A stretch of 64,000 nt of DNA from assembly GCA_050084985.1 (NCBI GenBank), contig JBITNC010000001.1, positions 4,898,001-4,962,000 on the forward strand, given 5' to 3'. Below, one piece after another: positions 11,879 to 23,690 of this stretch (position 1 is the stretch's first letter; each line of letters starts with the position of its first letter). The DNA is from Nageia nagi. Taxonomy: Eukaryota; Pinophyta. The notes beneath the pieces were generated by a model. That model ran no database searches, was not told the DNA's origin, and worked only from the letters and a program-made list of their open reading frames with translations. A program made the translations under genes and the position numbers.

Positions 11879-12751
11879 CTATTGGATAGGGGTGGGGATA
11901 CTGGCCAGTGGTGGAGCCAAACTAATTTCTTGAGGTCTCAAAATTTGCTGTTGGGCGGTTATTGGAAAATAAGGCATTAGCATGTAACTTGGCAATTTTC
12001 CAACTACAATAAGATAGGATTCAGCATATACTGCTTGTCTATAGACCTCTGGGAAAGTATTTACTCTGGAATTTTGGATTTGCAGAGAGAGATCCAGAGG
12101 AAAGGCTCTCAGGTAATACATTAAGGCTTGAAATTGCTGAGGCCTGACTAGCATGGGGACTCTCACCCAAGTTTTTTGGAATCTAATATTGAAATCAGGG
12201 ATATTTTCTTGCTCATATCTTTTGATTGAAGTGAATTGTGTTAACAAGGAAAAGGGATCTCCTAATTCATTAAATTCCAAGATAAAGGGCTCTGCTAGCT
12301 GAGCCCAAGTGTTTATAGATCTGTTAGGAAGGCCCCTGTACCAATCTAGGACCTTTCCCTTAAAAGATTGAGCCAGTAATCTCACCATGACATCTTCATG
12401 CTGGATATTGTGAATCTTAGCTAGGCTAGCTACATCAACGCAATGCTCATAAGCCATTTTCTTTGATGTTGCATCAAACTCTGGAAGGGTTTTGAAAACA
12501 TTTGTTGGGATGTCATGCGGTGCTATTGGTACTCCATTATCCCATTCCAGATAAATATTCTGAGCTGGATTAGCCATTTTAGGAGAGGTATTTCTAGTGT
12601 GAAGATTGGATGATTCTGGCTTGGTAAAGGATTTTAGGGAGCTGATACTATTCAGAGACTTGGACTTGATCAAGGTCTTTCTCTTTGGAGTATCTAACAT
12701 TCTAAAATCTGGTGCTTCTTTTGCTACTCTAGTTTTAGATCTTATCCACAT
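11879..12751 (-). CDS. Element G gag-like polyprotein, open for 290 codons
   Basis: This is the longest open frame in the window. Residues from about 60 onward form a Retrotrans_gag-type capsid domain: LPEFDATSKKMAYEHC, VRLLAQSFKGKVLDWYRGLP, W..L...F...F, and FNIRFQKTWVRVP. In the family this protein assembles cytoplasmic virus-like particles around element RNA. The likely true start is the internal Met of MANPAQN (about residue 59), and the basic N-terminal part may be leader read-through. Past 11,879 the frame carries stops, but gag-like sequence (RRYPYPTVEEAQNVLNED) continues to about 11,640, so the C-terminus is truncated by mutation. No zinc knuckle is seen. Confidence 0.85.
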   Translation of the reverse strand: MWIRSKTRVAKEAPDFRMLDTPKRKTLIKSKSLNSISSLKSFTKPESSNLHTRNTSPKMANPAQNIYLEWDNGVPIAPHDIPTNVFKTLPEFDATSKKMAYEHCVDVASLAKIHNIQHEDVMVRLLAQSFKGKVLDWYRGLPNRSINTWAQLAEPFILEFNELGDPFSLLTQFTSIKRYEQENIPDFNIRFQKTWVRVPMLVRPQQFQALMYYLRAFPLDLSLQIQNSRVNTFPEVYRQAVYAESYLIVVGKLPSYMLMPYFPITAQQQILRPQEISLAPPLASIPTPIQ

Positions 12752-12870
12752 AAACTCTAGGTTGCAAAAGAAAATACAAGGTTCGAAAGCACATATGATA
12801 TTTACAAATAATTTGCTTTAATACATACCATAGATAGTGCTTCAGCAGAGTCACCAATAAGTTTCTTTAT

Positions 12871-12888
12871 GTCCCACCAGGCATGCCA
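12871..12888 (-). other. Element G putative primer-binding site
   Basis: The minus strand reads TGGCATGCCTGGTGGGAC, about 11 bp inside the 5' LTR edge. It begins with the TGG required to pair with a tRNA CCA end. I could not assign the tRNA. Confidence 0.5.
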
Positions 12889-12899
12889 AAAAGAAATAC

Positions 12900-14370
12900 T
12901 ATTGATTAAGATTGTGTAATATATGCACCGTGAACAATCTTAACCAAAGTAAATCAAGAACAGACTATGGTGACAGTCTGATCTTCGGAGAAGGCCAGTT
13001 CCTTATACATTGGGTGTAGGATAAGTAACAGGAAAGAAAATATAAAGGAGTAGAGTGCGAGGAATTTAAGCAAAAGGCTTAGGGTAACAAGAGAGAAAGC
13101 AAAGTAACAGGAAAGTAACAAGAAGAAAAAGTAACAGGAAAGGAAATAAAAAGGAGTAGAGTGCAAGGAATTTAAGCAAAAGGCTTAGGGTAATAAGAGA
13201 GAAAGCAAAGGTGGATCACTAGTTCAATGTGGGCTTTCACAGTGTGTGAAACCTTGGTTTGAATCTAGTGTAGCAGCTATAGTACAAGCTCTCACTCTTT
13301 AATAGTTTCCCAGCTTTACTCTACCATGTAGCAGACACAGTTATACTAGCAACTCATGATTATCATTCAAGAAACAAGCCAAGCTACCATGATGTAACCA
13401 AATTAAGAATGACAATTATGAGTGCTAGATAAGAAAGGTCAAGATGGTATCATATTATTGATAAAAACTACAGGTCTTCGAGAACAAATGTAAAGAGCAA
13501 TACTAGGGTTTCTGACCTCTCTTTCACTTTATTTTCATATACTTATACTGCAGTAACAATAGTTACAAGAATTACAGAATAGAAATATTTACAAAATGGC
13601 TTCAAGATTCTAGCCTTCTTTTAACTGATACTACCTACATATGCCACTTGGTAGAATATTACAAAAATGGGGTAGATTGCAGATGATACAGCTTCTTGAT
13701 AACTATGATTTGACCTCTTGCTGGCCTCGTCTCTACATTCTAAAATGCTCTACTCATCGGCTCTGGCTATTCGATCACTCCTCGTTGACCTCATCACTTT
13801 TGGGACCTAGTTTCATTCAAAAATGTGAACATCATTCTTCCCATGATGTCATCTCTTACTTCCAGAATGTTTTACTCATTGGCTCTGGCTATTTGATCAG
13901 TCCTTGCTGACCTCATCACTTTCGAGATCCAGTTTTGGGTTAAGGCCTGAAATCGTTGACATCATCATTTCATTCTGGAATGCTTTATTTACTGACCTCG
14001 ACTTCTCAATTCCCCTTGTTGACCTCATCATCTCCAAAATTCGATCTTTACCAAAATGTGACTATCTTATCCTCCATGACATCATCATTTTATTCCAGAA
14101 TGCTTTACTTTTGGAACACTTAATTTACAGGCTCCGACTTCTTTGATTATCTCTTGCTGACCTCACCTCCTCTGGAACCTAGGCTTTTCCATAATTGAGC
14201 TTTATCATTTCTTCTATGATGTCATCATTTCATTTTGGAACACTTTATCTACTGACTTTGACCTATTTTGTTTGCTCCAGAAAAACTCTTGGGGATCTTA
14301 AAATGAACTCATGATTGCAAGTAAAGTACATCGGGTCTTTAATAAAGAATTTATTATGTATGAATATACA
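12900..14370 (-). repeat. Element G 5' LTR (1,471 bp)
   Basis: Same length as the 3' LTR, with first bases TATTGATTAAG (TG mutated to TA) and last bases ATATACA. It carries the same 80-bp internal duplication (from about 13,024) and the same ~122-bp array. In minus orientation this copy would drive transcription. Confidence 0.95.
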
Positions 14371-14650
14371 TGATGTAAATACAATTATATGGATTATGAT
14401 GAAAGAATCTTTAAAATTTATTTTATATCATATGTTATGTTTGTGAGTGCCTTATGAAAAATTTATACAATATGTGGAATAATACATAAATACCTAAAGG
14501 TTTTTGACAAGATGCATGATACAAACATAGTTGTTCATTAAATATTATCATTGTGAGTTCCCTAATAAATATTTATTCAAATTATGGAATTATAGAGATG
14601 TAGTGGATGATGGTTATAAATAATTTGATGGTATGAGTGCATCTTATTAC
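14371..14650 (+). pseudogene. PPR gene fossil P2, 3' part
   Basis: It starts with the right TGATG copy (14,371-14,375). The plus strand then gives NTIIW, VMFVSAL, KYLKVFDKMHDTNIVVH (about 14,488-14,540) and IVSSLINIYSNYGIIEM. These are the 'VFVxNALIDMYAKCG', 'A..VFDKM..RDVVSW' and following parts of PPR repeats. It continues the fossil interrupted by element G. Confidence 0.7.
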
Positions 14651-16603
14651 ATTATTGATATGGAGATCTTGTCTTAAGTGTTAATTTGGCCAAAGGTTTT
14701 CACTTATGAGCTTGATTTATTGTTTAATATAAAAAATATATTATTTTTTAAATAATTTTGTAATCACTCCATACTTTATTAAATTATCTAAGGATAACAT
14801 CCTTAGAATGAGGATTTGGAACACTCTCACTTTTGGGTGATGTTTGGAGATTTTTTGTTGCATCTTATGAATTTTCTATGCTATGGAGCTTGTGGAAAAT
14901 AAATTAGTCATATTTGGGGAAGGAATAAATTTTTATAAATATGTACATTAGATTTGATTATTTTTCATTGGATATTACTTTAATATACCTTTCCAATGAG
15001 TATATTCATGCCTACCTTTATCAAATATTTTATCACCATCCAAGGTATTTTTCATAGAAGCGTCAAAACTGCTAATGCTAGTGCTAATGTTTTTGAGGAG
15101 TTACAATGTTGGATTTTGAATTTGACTTGTTTGGAATGTTATTATGATGATTTTTCACATGAGGAACAAAATATTACATAGGAAGAATAGTACAAATTCT
15201 AATTAAGACCCAATCATTCACTTGATGATTTGTGTGATACTCGAACTGACACCCAACATTTCACTTGCTTATACACCTAGCATGCCAACACCTATGCTAG
15301 AAAAACATATCATGTATAGGAAAAAGGTGAAGTGGTTGAAGTCATTTTGAGATGTTTAGAACTTACTAGGAAGTTGGAAAATCATGTGATTGCTTCAAGG
15401 ATGTTGATTTCTACCTACATATCCTTGTGGAGACTTGAGAGGAGGGGAAAGAAGTCAAAATAGAGAAGAAGGAAGTTGGATAATGAATCAAAACTTGTTG
15501 TAGACTTGTTCATCACTATTTTAATTTATTTTCATATTGTGCAATTCAATTTTGTGTTGAGGACACTTTGAAGGATTGTAAATCCTATTATAAACTTGTT
15601 GTATAATATAATGATGGTCTTGATGGTGGCTACTATAGGGGATGTACTCATACACCAAGAGGAATGTCTTTAACAATTTTTTTTTATCAATTTTGTGAAT
15701 GCTTTAATTTTATTTTCATTCTTATTTCTAATTAGCATTAGATTCTAGTTGCCTTTTCAAATTATGTGATTTTTAAATCTATATGTGATGATTTCTTTTA
15801 AGCTATAAGTTTAAGGAAATTACAGACCAATTATTCCCATGATGAATCATTATGCATGCATTATTTGATAAGTTTCATGATGCATTTTTTTACAACACTT
15901 GAGGGCCTCTAAAATATGCTTGTTCAGTGCATATCATGTGATGTAAATTATCTATTAATTAATTCACATTAGTAGGAAATATTACATTTATGAAAATTGC
16001 AAAGGGTAAGAAGTGCATGAAGAAATTCAAATTGCCTATCTAAGAAATGCATGAGAAATATATTTTTTTTCATATTGACCTATCATGGATTAAATTTTGT
16101 GCTACAGGATGTAGTAAGATAGATTTGGTTGTAGTTATACCTCTTTCTAGATTATAAGACTTCATAAAAGATGAACAAAATAAAAAATAATGCAAATTCA
16201 CCATGCACATTTGTGGAAAAAAAGTATTTTATAAACATGATGAAACTAATGTTGAGAATCTACCAAAGGAATCATAATTATGAACAAATAAAATGTAAGT
16301 GTAGTTTTTGATCTTTTTCTTTACTTTTTTATTATGTAAAGTGTAATACATAAATTGATAATTATATAATTATGGAATTTCATATATTGGTGCACATATG
16401 GTTCCAAAGATAAGAGGAATTCACCTCCTCCATAAAAAAGGAAGAGGTATTTTATCCATTCAAGAGGATGTCAATGTAGTTTTTTTATACATGTATATGA
16501 ATAAAAACTTTATGTTGCTTTCATAACATACAATAATTTCAATCATGTACATTCACATAGAATTCCTTGCCATGGTGTCAATGACCCATCAAAAGATAAT
16601 AGG
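14650..16603. other. Non-coding interval, weak decayed-repeat similarity
   Basis: No gene was recognised. Sequence at about 15,830-15,960 (CCCATGATGAATCATTATGC..., CTTGAGGGCC...) resembles words around 8,740 and 9,245, so part of it is a diverged copy of the flank of the PPR fossils. A short plus frame at 14,996-15,181 has no recognisable motif. Confidence 0.45.
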
Positions 16604-17340
16604 TGTTATAACTAAAATACTAATTTATTAAGGTTATTTAATATATTTAGTTTAACCAAATAATGATGAAATTGTAATAAGATAGCTATAACATGAAAGA
16701 TGATAATGATTGTAGTTAACCTAATTGATCTTAACTTATCAGAATTGGATTAACAAAGATACAAATATGTACTTTACCTATCATGACAATCAAATACAAT
16801 ATCCAAACCAAATAGATTGATGACAAACCTCTCCCCTAAAATAGGATCACTAATTCATCCTTTTCCCAATGTTGATGCCCACTTTCCTCTCCAAAAAGTA
16901 TCATAGTTTTGCTCATCATCTTCGATTCCTCCTATAAGCTTAGAATATTATGCACAATTAGTTCAAAAGATCATGGGAATGAAAAACTTAGAGTATAACA
17001 AAATCTAGATATGATAGGTGGCTTTTAGAAATACCAATCAATAGGACCAAGTATGTTACTACCTATCAAGGATTCCAGATCATGCCATGATTTCTCATGC
17101 ACAACCCTTCCACCTTTATAGATAGCAAGTCTAGTACTAAGGCCTATCCTTTGGCTTATGGTGCACATGTACCAAAACTCCTTCTTGGGCTTATCTTTGG
17201 TCTAACTTGTTATCATAAAATATAAAGGTAGTTAAGTTTGCATAATAAAAAGAGCATTAAATCACTTAAATAGATAAATCATTTCAAATACATGAAAAGT
17301 CTATTTTAATTAAATTAAAATTGCTTTTTAGGTGTTAACA
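16604..17340 (-). repeat. Element A 3' LTR
   Basis: 737 bp, TGTTATAACT...GGTGTTAACA on the plus strand. It is clearly homologous to 55,757-56,509 over its whole length and more distantly related to the LTRs of element C. Shared words include CTAATTTATTA(A/G)GG, GATAGGTGGC/TGGTATTTAGAAA and CTTTTTAGGTGTTA. Confidence 0.9.
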
Positions 17341-18320
17341 AATGGCTCACTTTGAATATGATTTGATACTTTTGGGATAAAAAAAAATCAAAGCATTAAT
17401 TCAAATTATAACAAGATTAAGTAAAATAATACTCCTTGAATTATATCTTCATAGTGATAGCTTTAGATGCCCTAGTTTTCACCAATATTTTTCTTCCTCT
17501 TTGGAATGGTTGCAAGATAATTGGCATCTCATCATAGGAGAAACCCAAGACAAAGTTCAAGGAACTTGCAATCATCTCAAAATGATAAATATTTTCCCAT
17601 ATTTTATCTCAAATATAGACATTTAACATCATATTATATGTATTTCACAAAATAACAAGTAATCAAACCTATCCTTAGTGTCTTACCCATGAAGATTATG
17701 TAAAGAGATTGCCTTTGATTAATAAGGACTTGATTCCTCAACTTAATGATTAGGGATTAGTAATTAATTCCTCTAGTTAAGGACTTGCAACCTCAACTTA
17801 TCAATGAGGGCTTACCAATTAACATGAATTATTAACAAAGTAATACTTGAAGGGTAATGGGAACCTCACATCACTACTCTTAATAAACCATAACATTGCC
17901 AATGGTTTTACCAAAAGATTGTGAACGTTTATGGGTGATGTACCTCTCATCACTACTCTTATCAATTCTTATGTAACAACAAAGTTAACCTTGTCATACA
18001 ATGCCCAATTACATACATTAGTCAAGATTTATTGTTATATCAAAATACTTTCTCAACTCATAATTATTAATGAAAGAGTAAGGGATTAGCAACATTAACT
18101 ATACTTACCATTATGTACAATCATAATTTACAAAATAAGATCATTTTTCATCTTACTAATGGAGTGGTGTCGCTCAAAACTGAGCAACATCGCTTGAGAG
18201 TTTCACTTAATTTCTTGCAAATTTGGTTAACAAAAATGAAAAAAATAATAATAATGCAAAAAAGGTATCTTTAAACATAAAATCATTTTAAATGTATAAA
18301 ATTTATCATATTTTTTTCTT
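17341..18320 (-). other. Element A 3' untranslated interior
   Basis: Between the 3' LTR and the integrase tail there are about 980 bp with no coding motif. The first 60 bases match the corresponding position of element C (ATTTGAATATG.TTTGAT), including a degenerate purine tract beside the LTR. A duplicated phrase about leading-dinucleotide T/A runs and CACTACTCTTA (17,870 and 17,955) is an internal short repeat. Confidence 0.6.
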
Positions 18321-18327
18321 GCTTACC

Positions 18328-19460
18328 CTAAATGGTGGATAATTTATATACCATTTTTTTATAATTTGTAATTACAACATAAGGACCAATCCAATTTGGT
18401 TTAAATTTACCTTTCTTTTCATTTTCTAAATATTTTGTGTTTGCAAGATTTTCTTTTAATACTAAATCTCCAACTTTGAACTCTTTAGGTTTAATATTTT
18501 GACTATAAGATATTTTAACTCTAGACTGATACACCCTTAAATGTTCCAAAGTATTTACTCTTTTATCATATAAGGATTGTAATTATGCTAATCTCATTTT
18601 GCTTTTATCATCATTTGGAATAAAACCATCCAAAGATACACATAAAGAAGGAATTTCTTGTTCTAAATCAACAAGTTCTTCATCACCATACAATAACAAA
18701 AAAGTGTTTGCCCCAAAAATAGTTCTTATATTTGTTCTATAAGTGTACAAAGCATAAGGTAATTGTTCATGCCAATATTTAGCAAGTTTTGCAATATTTT
18801 TATACAAAATACTCTTTATAGTTTTATTATAAGCTTGAACTTGACCATTACCTTGAGGATAATAGGGGGTAGAAAACTTTCTTTTAATATGATATTTTTT
18901 GCAATTTGTTTTACGTCATTACCTCTAAAACTAGTACCATTACCCATAAACAATTTAGAAGGGATAACATATCTAGAGATAATATATCCAATATGAAAAT
19001 CAACAATCTTACCTCCTTTTTCTGATTTCATAGGAATAGCCTCTACTTGTTTTGTGAAATAATTAGTGGTAGTAATAATAAACTTATGATCATCTCTAGA
19101 AATAGGATTTATTTTTCCAATAAAATCAAGTGCCCAAGTAGAAAAATCCCAAGGATAAACAATAGAGTGCAAACCATGTGAAGGTGAAGGTTGTAATTTA
19201 GCATTCTTTTTATATTGTTCACATTTCTTTACATGTAATTTATAATCCTCAAGCATATAAGGATAATAATAACTTAATCTAAGAAACCTTTGATAAATCA
19301 ATTTAGCACTAACATGACCTCCACATTTACCATCATGGGCTTGATTAAGAGCCATTTCTATCTCATTTCTCATTAAACATCTAAGAAGAGCACCATCAGA
19401 ATACATTCTATACAACAAATCACCAATAATAATGTACTTTATATCTAACATTTAAAGCAT
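18328..19460 (-). pseudogene. Element A integrase remnant
   Basis: The minus strand gives a zinc-binding region (QAHDGKCGG ... HVKKCEQYKKN, with the second finger Cys changed to Tyr), core residue D in WALDFIG, then KLFMGNGTSF, where the second catalytic Asp of the usual MDNG is Gly. After a frameshift come YWHEQLPYALYTYRTNIRT and the C-terminal fold GDLVLKENL..WIGPYVV (18,328-18,549). The catalytic mutation and frame breaks make it dead. Confidence 0.85.
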
Positions 19461-19599
19461 AATTCTTGCATTATGGTTAAATTCAATAGGTACTACTACT
19501 TTTAGATAAGAAAAATATCTTTATACCAGTCTCACACATTGATACAAGTCGTAGAAAAATAATGATCCTCAATAAAATAAACAACAACATACTCATGAT

Positions 19600-20290
19600 A
19601 AGGTTTACCTAAGTTTTTAATTGTAAGGATAGTTTCTTCATCTTCAATAGTATTATAAGCAAGAGAATCAACACTAGCCATAGCATCAATGTAAGTGTTA
19701 TTATCTCTTGGTATGTTCTCAATCTAATGATCTTGAAAGTACATGATAAGATTCATTACCATTTCCTTATATGGTTGTAACTTTGCATATTTGGTGTTGT
19801 AAATGTTGTTGAATTATTTTACCATCAATTGGGAATCACCAAAGATGTTTATCCATTGTACCTTCAAAAGTATGGCTTCTTTTAAACCTAAAATTAAAGC
19901 TTCATATTTAGCCATATTGTTAGTATAATCAAAACTCAATATATAAGACATAAGAATCTCATCACCATGAGGATTATTTAAAATATTTTTTTCTCCAACC
20001 CCATTAATGAATTTATAACCATCAAAGAATAATATCCATCCATCCTCTTTCTGAAAATCTAATGAATAGTTCAAGATATTCAGGCTCAATAATGGAGTGA
20101 CACCACCAGGGTGGAGCGCTATCACTAGGAGTATCTAAAGTTTGTGTACCTAATTCATTAGGTAATTCCTTTTGAACCATAGAATGTTTATTTTATGGAT
20201 GATTCATTATGAAATTTGCAATAGCCTATCACTTAATTAAATTTTGAGTTATAAACACAAAATCAAATTCCTAAAGCAACATTATCATTT
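19600..20290 (-). pseudogene. Element A RNase H remnant
   Basis: The frame at 19,814-20,125 holds the gypsy RNase H signature: GWILFFDGYKFINGVG, then NNMAKYEALILGLKEA and FGDSQLM. The usual Glu of N-x-A-E-Y-E-A is Lys (AKYEA), so even this best-preserved domain has lost an active-site acid. Confidence 0.8.
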
Positions 20291-20329
20291 TGTAGCTCCA
20301 CCAGACAAATAATATTTTGACTTTAAATA

Positions 20330-21190
20330 CCTTAAAGGATCAATAAAACATATAATGTCTTAATGTTTTTTGAAGAAACATTATTTATTATAAAATATGT
20401 TGTATTTATAAGCATATAATATCTTAGTTTTTCTATTGAAAACATAATAACAAAACACATTTTCTCTATAGGTGTATATCTTATTTCATAATCAATCAAA
20501 GTTTTACTAATGTAATAAATTGCTCTTTCTTTATCTTCATCATATTTTTGAGCTAGCATTTCCTCTAATGCACTTAATATAGAAAAAAATATAAAGCAAT
20601 AAATTTATTTTTGAATCATAAGGGGCCAAAATGGGAGTATTAGTAAGGTACCTCTTAATTTTATCCAAATCTTGTTAGCACATAGCATCCCATATAAACG
20701 TTTCATCTTTATTTAACAAATGAAAAAATGGAATAATTATATCAAATGGTTGAGTAATAAATATTATTAACACTTGAACCTTTCCTTGAATAATTCTTAG
20801 ATCCATGGCTTTTTGAAAATTAGCCCTTGCATTTTTCAATCTAAAACACATGACCACCAAACAAAATGTGCCCCAACAAGAATAAAAGTTTTCTTATGTT
20901 GATCCTCCATGCTAATTATTATTTGATTGTAGTTGAAAAAATCATCTATGAAAGATAAAATCTCATGGCCTACTGTAGAATCTATAATCATATCAATATT
21001 AGGTAGAGGAAAGACATCTTTTGAGTATGCCTTGTTGATATCTCTAAAATATGTGCAACATGTTATGTCATCACTAGACTTAAATACAAAGATAATGTTA
21101 GAAATACATGGATAATAATAAATATGTATAATAAAAATAATAAAAAGGTATTTTTCCATTTCTTTATTAATTGCTAAGGCCACTTTAGAT
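20330..21190 (-). pseudogene. Element A reverse transcriptase remnant, central part deleted
   Basis: The N-terminal part reads CTYFRDINKAYSKDVFPLP and VGHEILSFIDDFF (20,840-21,183), followed by FRLKNARANFQKAMD (20,800-20,860). The next residues, LRIIQGKVQV, belong about 95 codons further on in element C, after the YVDD box. A deletion has thus removed the palm catalytic motif. The C-terminal part continues to RAIYYISKTLIDYEIRYTPIEK at 20,450-20,550. Confidence 0.85.
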
Positions 21191-21646
21191 GCATCTTTTT
21201 AGGATTTTGTTATACTAGTTTGGCATCATCATTGATAACTAAACTATGTGTTACAAAGTCATGGTCTTAACCAGGCATATTAGAGTATAACCAAGTAAAA
21301 ACATTAAAAAACTTAATTAATAGTATTTTATACCTTTTTATTTCTTTAAAAATTGACTAAGATCCTATCTTGATCAACTTGGTGCATATTTTTTTCCCAT
21401 TTCAGTATCTAGACTTAGCTTTCATAGAACCAAATAATGGAGTAGCAGCACTTGACATTGAGTGATGTCACCCCAAAAAGGACACAAAATATGGATTTTT
21501 ACTTCATAACAACCTAGGTATAATATTAAATTTATGAAAAATAAAAAATAAAAGGTTCAAAGAAGAGGGGATGTACTTGTAATATCTTCATTTTCTTATA
21601 GATTTCCTCTCGAAAATAAGCTTGATGATACAACATCTATGTAACC
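21190..21646 (-). other. Element A linker up to the element B insertion
   Basis: Decayed sequence upstream of the RT start corresponds to C 30,340-30,880. The last words before B (AAATAAGCTTGATGATAC) align with C. It ends with TAACC (21,642-21,646), the left copy of the B target duplication. Confidence 0.8.
21642..21646. repeat. Target-site duplication of element B, left copy
   Basis: TAACC, repeated exactly at 54,228-54,232, 32.6 kb away. Confidence 0.92.
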
Positions 21647-22445
21647 TATTGAAATATTTTTAGTGACCCCTAATATTAAACTAGGTAGATACTATTCTAA
21701 ATATTCACATTTTATCATAAGAATAATAATCTATTGTATAATAGAATACAAATGAATAAATTAATACTAATATTATTAGATCAAGTTAACACCAATGGAT
21801 AATGGGAAAGGGACGAAGAGATAGCTACATATCTATTAGTCCTTACCTAGGAGAAGACAATTATATGCAACCAAGAACTTGCCAAAGATATGTGACCTTG
21901 ATGTGTAAATCACATGGATCATAGTAAAAGGAAGAATAACATGAATGCCGATGATAGTGTGGGCATTAGGTCCATAACAGTAGTGCAAGCATGCACAATA
22001 GCATAAATTCTAGGAGTCCAACTTAGTAGAGTTCACCACTAAAGATCAAATCATAGGTAAATATCAATAATTCAAGCCAAATATATAATTTAATATGATG
22101 GAATGATAGATATGCTCAAGTGATAACAAGATCCCAATCTCAATAAGTAGTATTTAGAAATACCTAAAATTAGGTACCAATTATTGAGATGAATCTTGAT
22201 TCTTTTCCATGTAATCATACTTACCTTTAAATATGAAAGAGTATCTCCACATAAAGGTTAGCACCGATCCCAAGGTACCTTGTATAAATAAATAAAATAT
22301 TACATGATAAGTGTCTTAAGTGTGCCAACATAACATATATTCTATAATATGATATTAATATAATGAAACACTTAATAACATAAGATTAACATAAAAAAAT
22401 ACCTAAGTGGTACCACCTTAGGTGGACCAAACTTAGGTGTTAAAA
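21647..22445 (-). repeat. Element B 3' LTR
   Basis: 799 bp. Homologous throughout to 53,455-54,227; shared words include TTTTTAGTGA(C/T)CC, CTAATATTAAACTAGGTAGA, AATGGGAAAGGGAC and AGCTACATA. The inner end is ...GGTGTTAAAA beside a purine tract. Confidence 0.92.
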
Positions 22446-22460
22446 AATGTCCCCCTTTGA
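22446..22460 (-). other. Element B polypurine tract
   Basis: The minus strand reads TCAAAGGGGGACATT directly before the 3' LTR, a textbook position for second-strand priming. It confirms the minus orientation. Confidence 0.85.
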
Positions 22461-23690
22461 AAATATAATGAAATGAAATGACCATGAAATGTAATTGTGT
22501 TTTCAAAGGAAGTAGAAAAAGAAAGAGAAGAAAAATTTGATACTTTTCTATTTTTGTTGTAGAACCATCTGATCATAATAGATTGATGATATATGATACC
22601 CCCTTTTTTCCTTGGTTCTGAAATGGAATGGTTATCCATGAAATAAGAATAACCAAGAGCAAATAATAACATGAAAAAGAGAAACATAAAATACCATATC
22701 CAAAAAATCATATAGATCTTAATGAACACATGTTAGATCATAATATAGATGTGTAATGCCCTAATAATGAAAATGATATATCATAATAAAGGGGTTGTAA
22801 AAATTACCATAAAGTGATCAAAAAGTGATGGTTAATGCTCCAAAAAATAAAGAGAATGATCATAAAGTTTTCATAATTAAGTTATCATAAGCATATCAAT
22901 AATTTTTCATAACAAGCATAACATATAAGCAAACATCATAAGTCATACATATGAGAGATAAGGGTGCTAAAGGATATAACCTTTGCATTCTTGAGTGCAT
23001 TCCCCCAAGATAGAGTAAAAAATGATAACATACCCCAACATCGATGTTGGGTTACTTATGCATTTTATCATCTGGAACCATTGATCATAAACTTATGAAA
23101 TATTTTAATTGATCCATTGTGAGTTGAAAATGATTTTGTTTTTCCTTGTGATATTTCTTGAACCATGTCATGCATGAATTCCTTTGAAAAATCATGACTA
23201 AAATGATAAAATTACATAAAAATTTTGACCAAAATAGACTAGTTGATAACAAGATTGACATGAACTTAACAATTTGATCATACAAACATTAATACATAAA
23301 AACATAAATACATGATGGTTAATTATACCCCCAATGAAATAAGGGAATGAGCAATGGTTAATTATGCCTCCAACCATTAAAAGGCTATTGAATAATGCAT
23401 AATACAATCTAAGCTACATGAAAATACATAACTAATCTATATGAAAATGCAATTCTAACCTATATGAAAAAGATGATAAATATTACCTAGCGAGTTTCCT
23501 TATAAAATACAACTTTGATATTTATTCCATTTGAATGCAACATCATTTCTTGAATTTTAAATCTTAGCAAAATGGTGTAAATAGGCAAGATCTTTTGGAT
23601 TGACCTTCTTTAGACATGTGCAAGTGGTTATTCTAGGAAGTATTCATCTTTTTCTCGATCTATGATGGTAGCTTTGACACTTCCCCTAGT
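22460..23690 (-). other. Element B non-coding interior
   Basis: About 1.2 kb between gag and 3' LTR where autonomous gypsy elements carry pol. No RT, RNase H or integrase motif was found in any frame. Short frames such as 22,433-22,729 and 23,085-23,407 show no known motif. Confidence 0.6.

Larger units (their letters stand above)
9633..14370 (-). mobile_element. Element G: non-autonomous Ty3/gypsy retrotransposon
   Basis: A 4.7-kb minus-strand element is bounded by two 1,471-bp LTRs (9,633-11,103 and 12,900-14,370) and a perfect TGATG duplication. The interior is only 1.8 kb. It has a primer-site-like sequence next to the 5' LTR, a long gag frame, and then, with pol deleted, a short integrase C-terminal tail that runs into the 3' LTR. 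It is the least decayed element here. In the first ~330 bp of LTR I counted by eye about 18 differences, nearly all transitions. It would need pol proteins from a relative to move. Confidence 0.95.
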
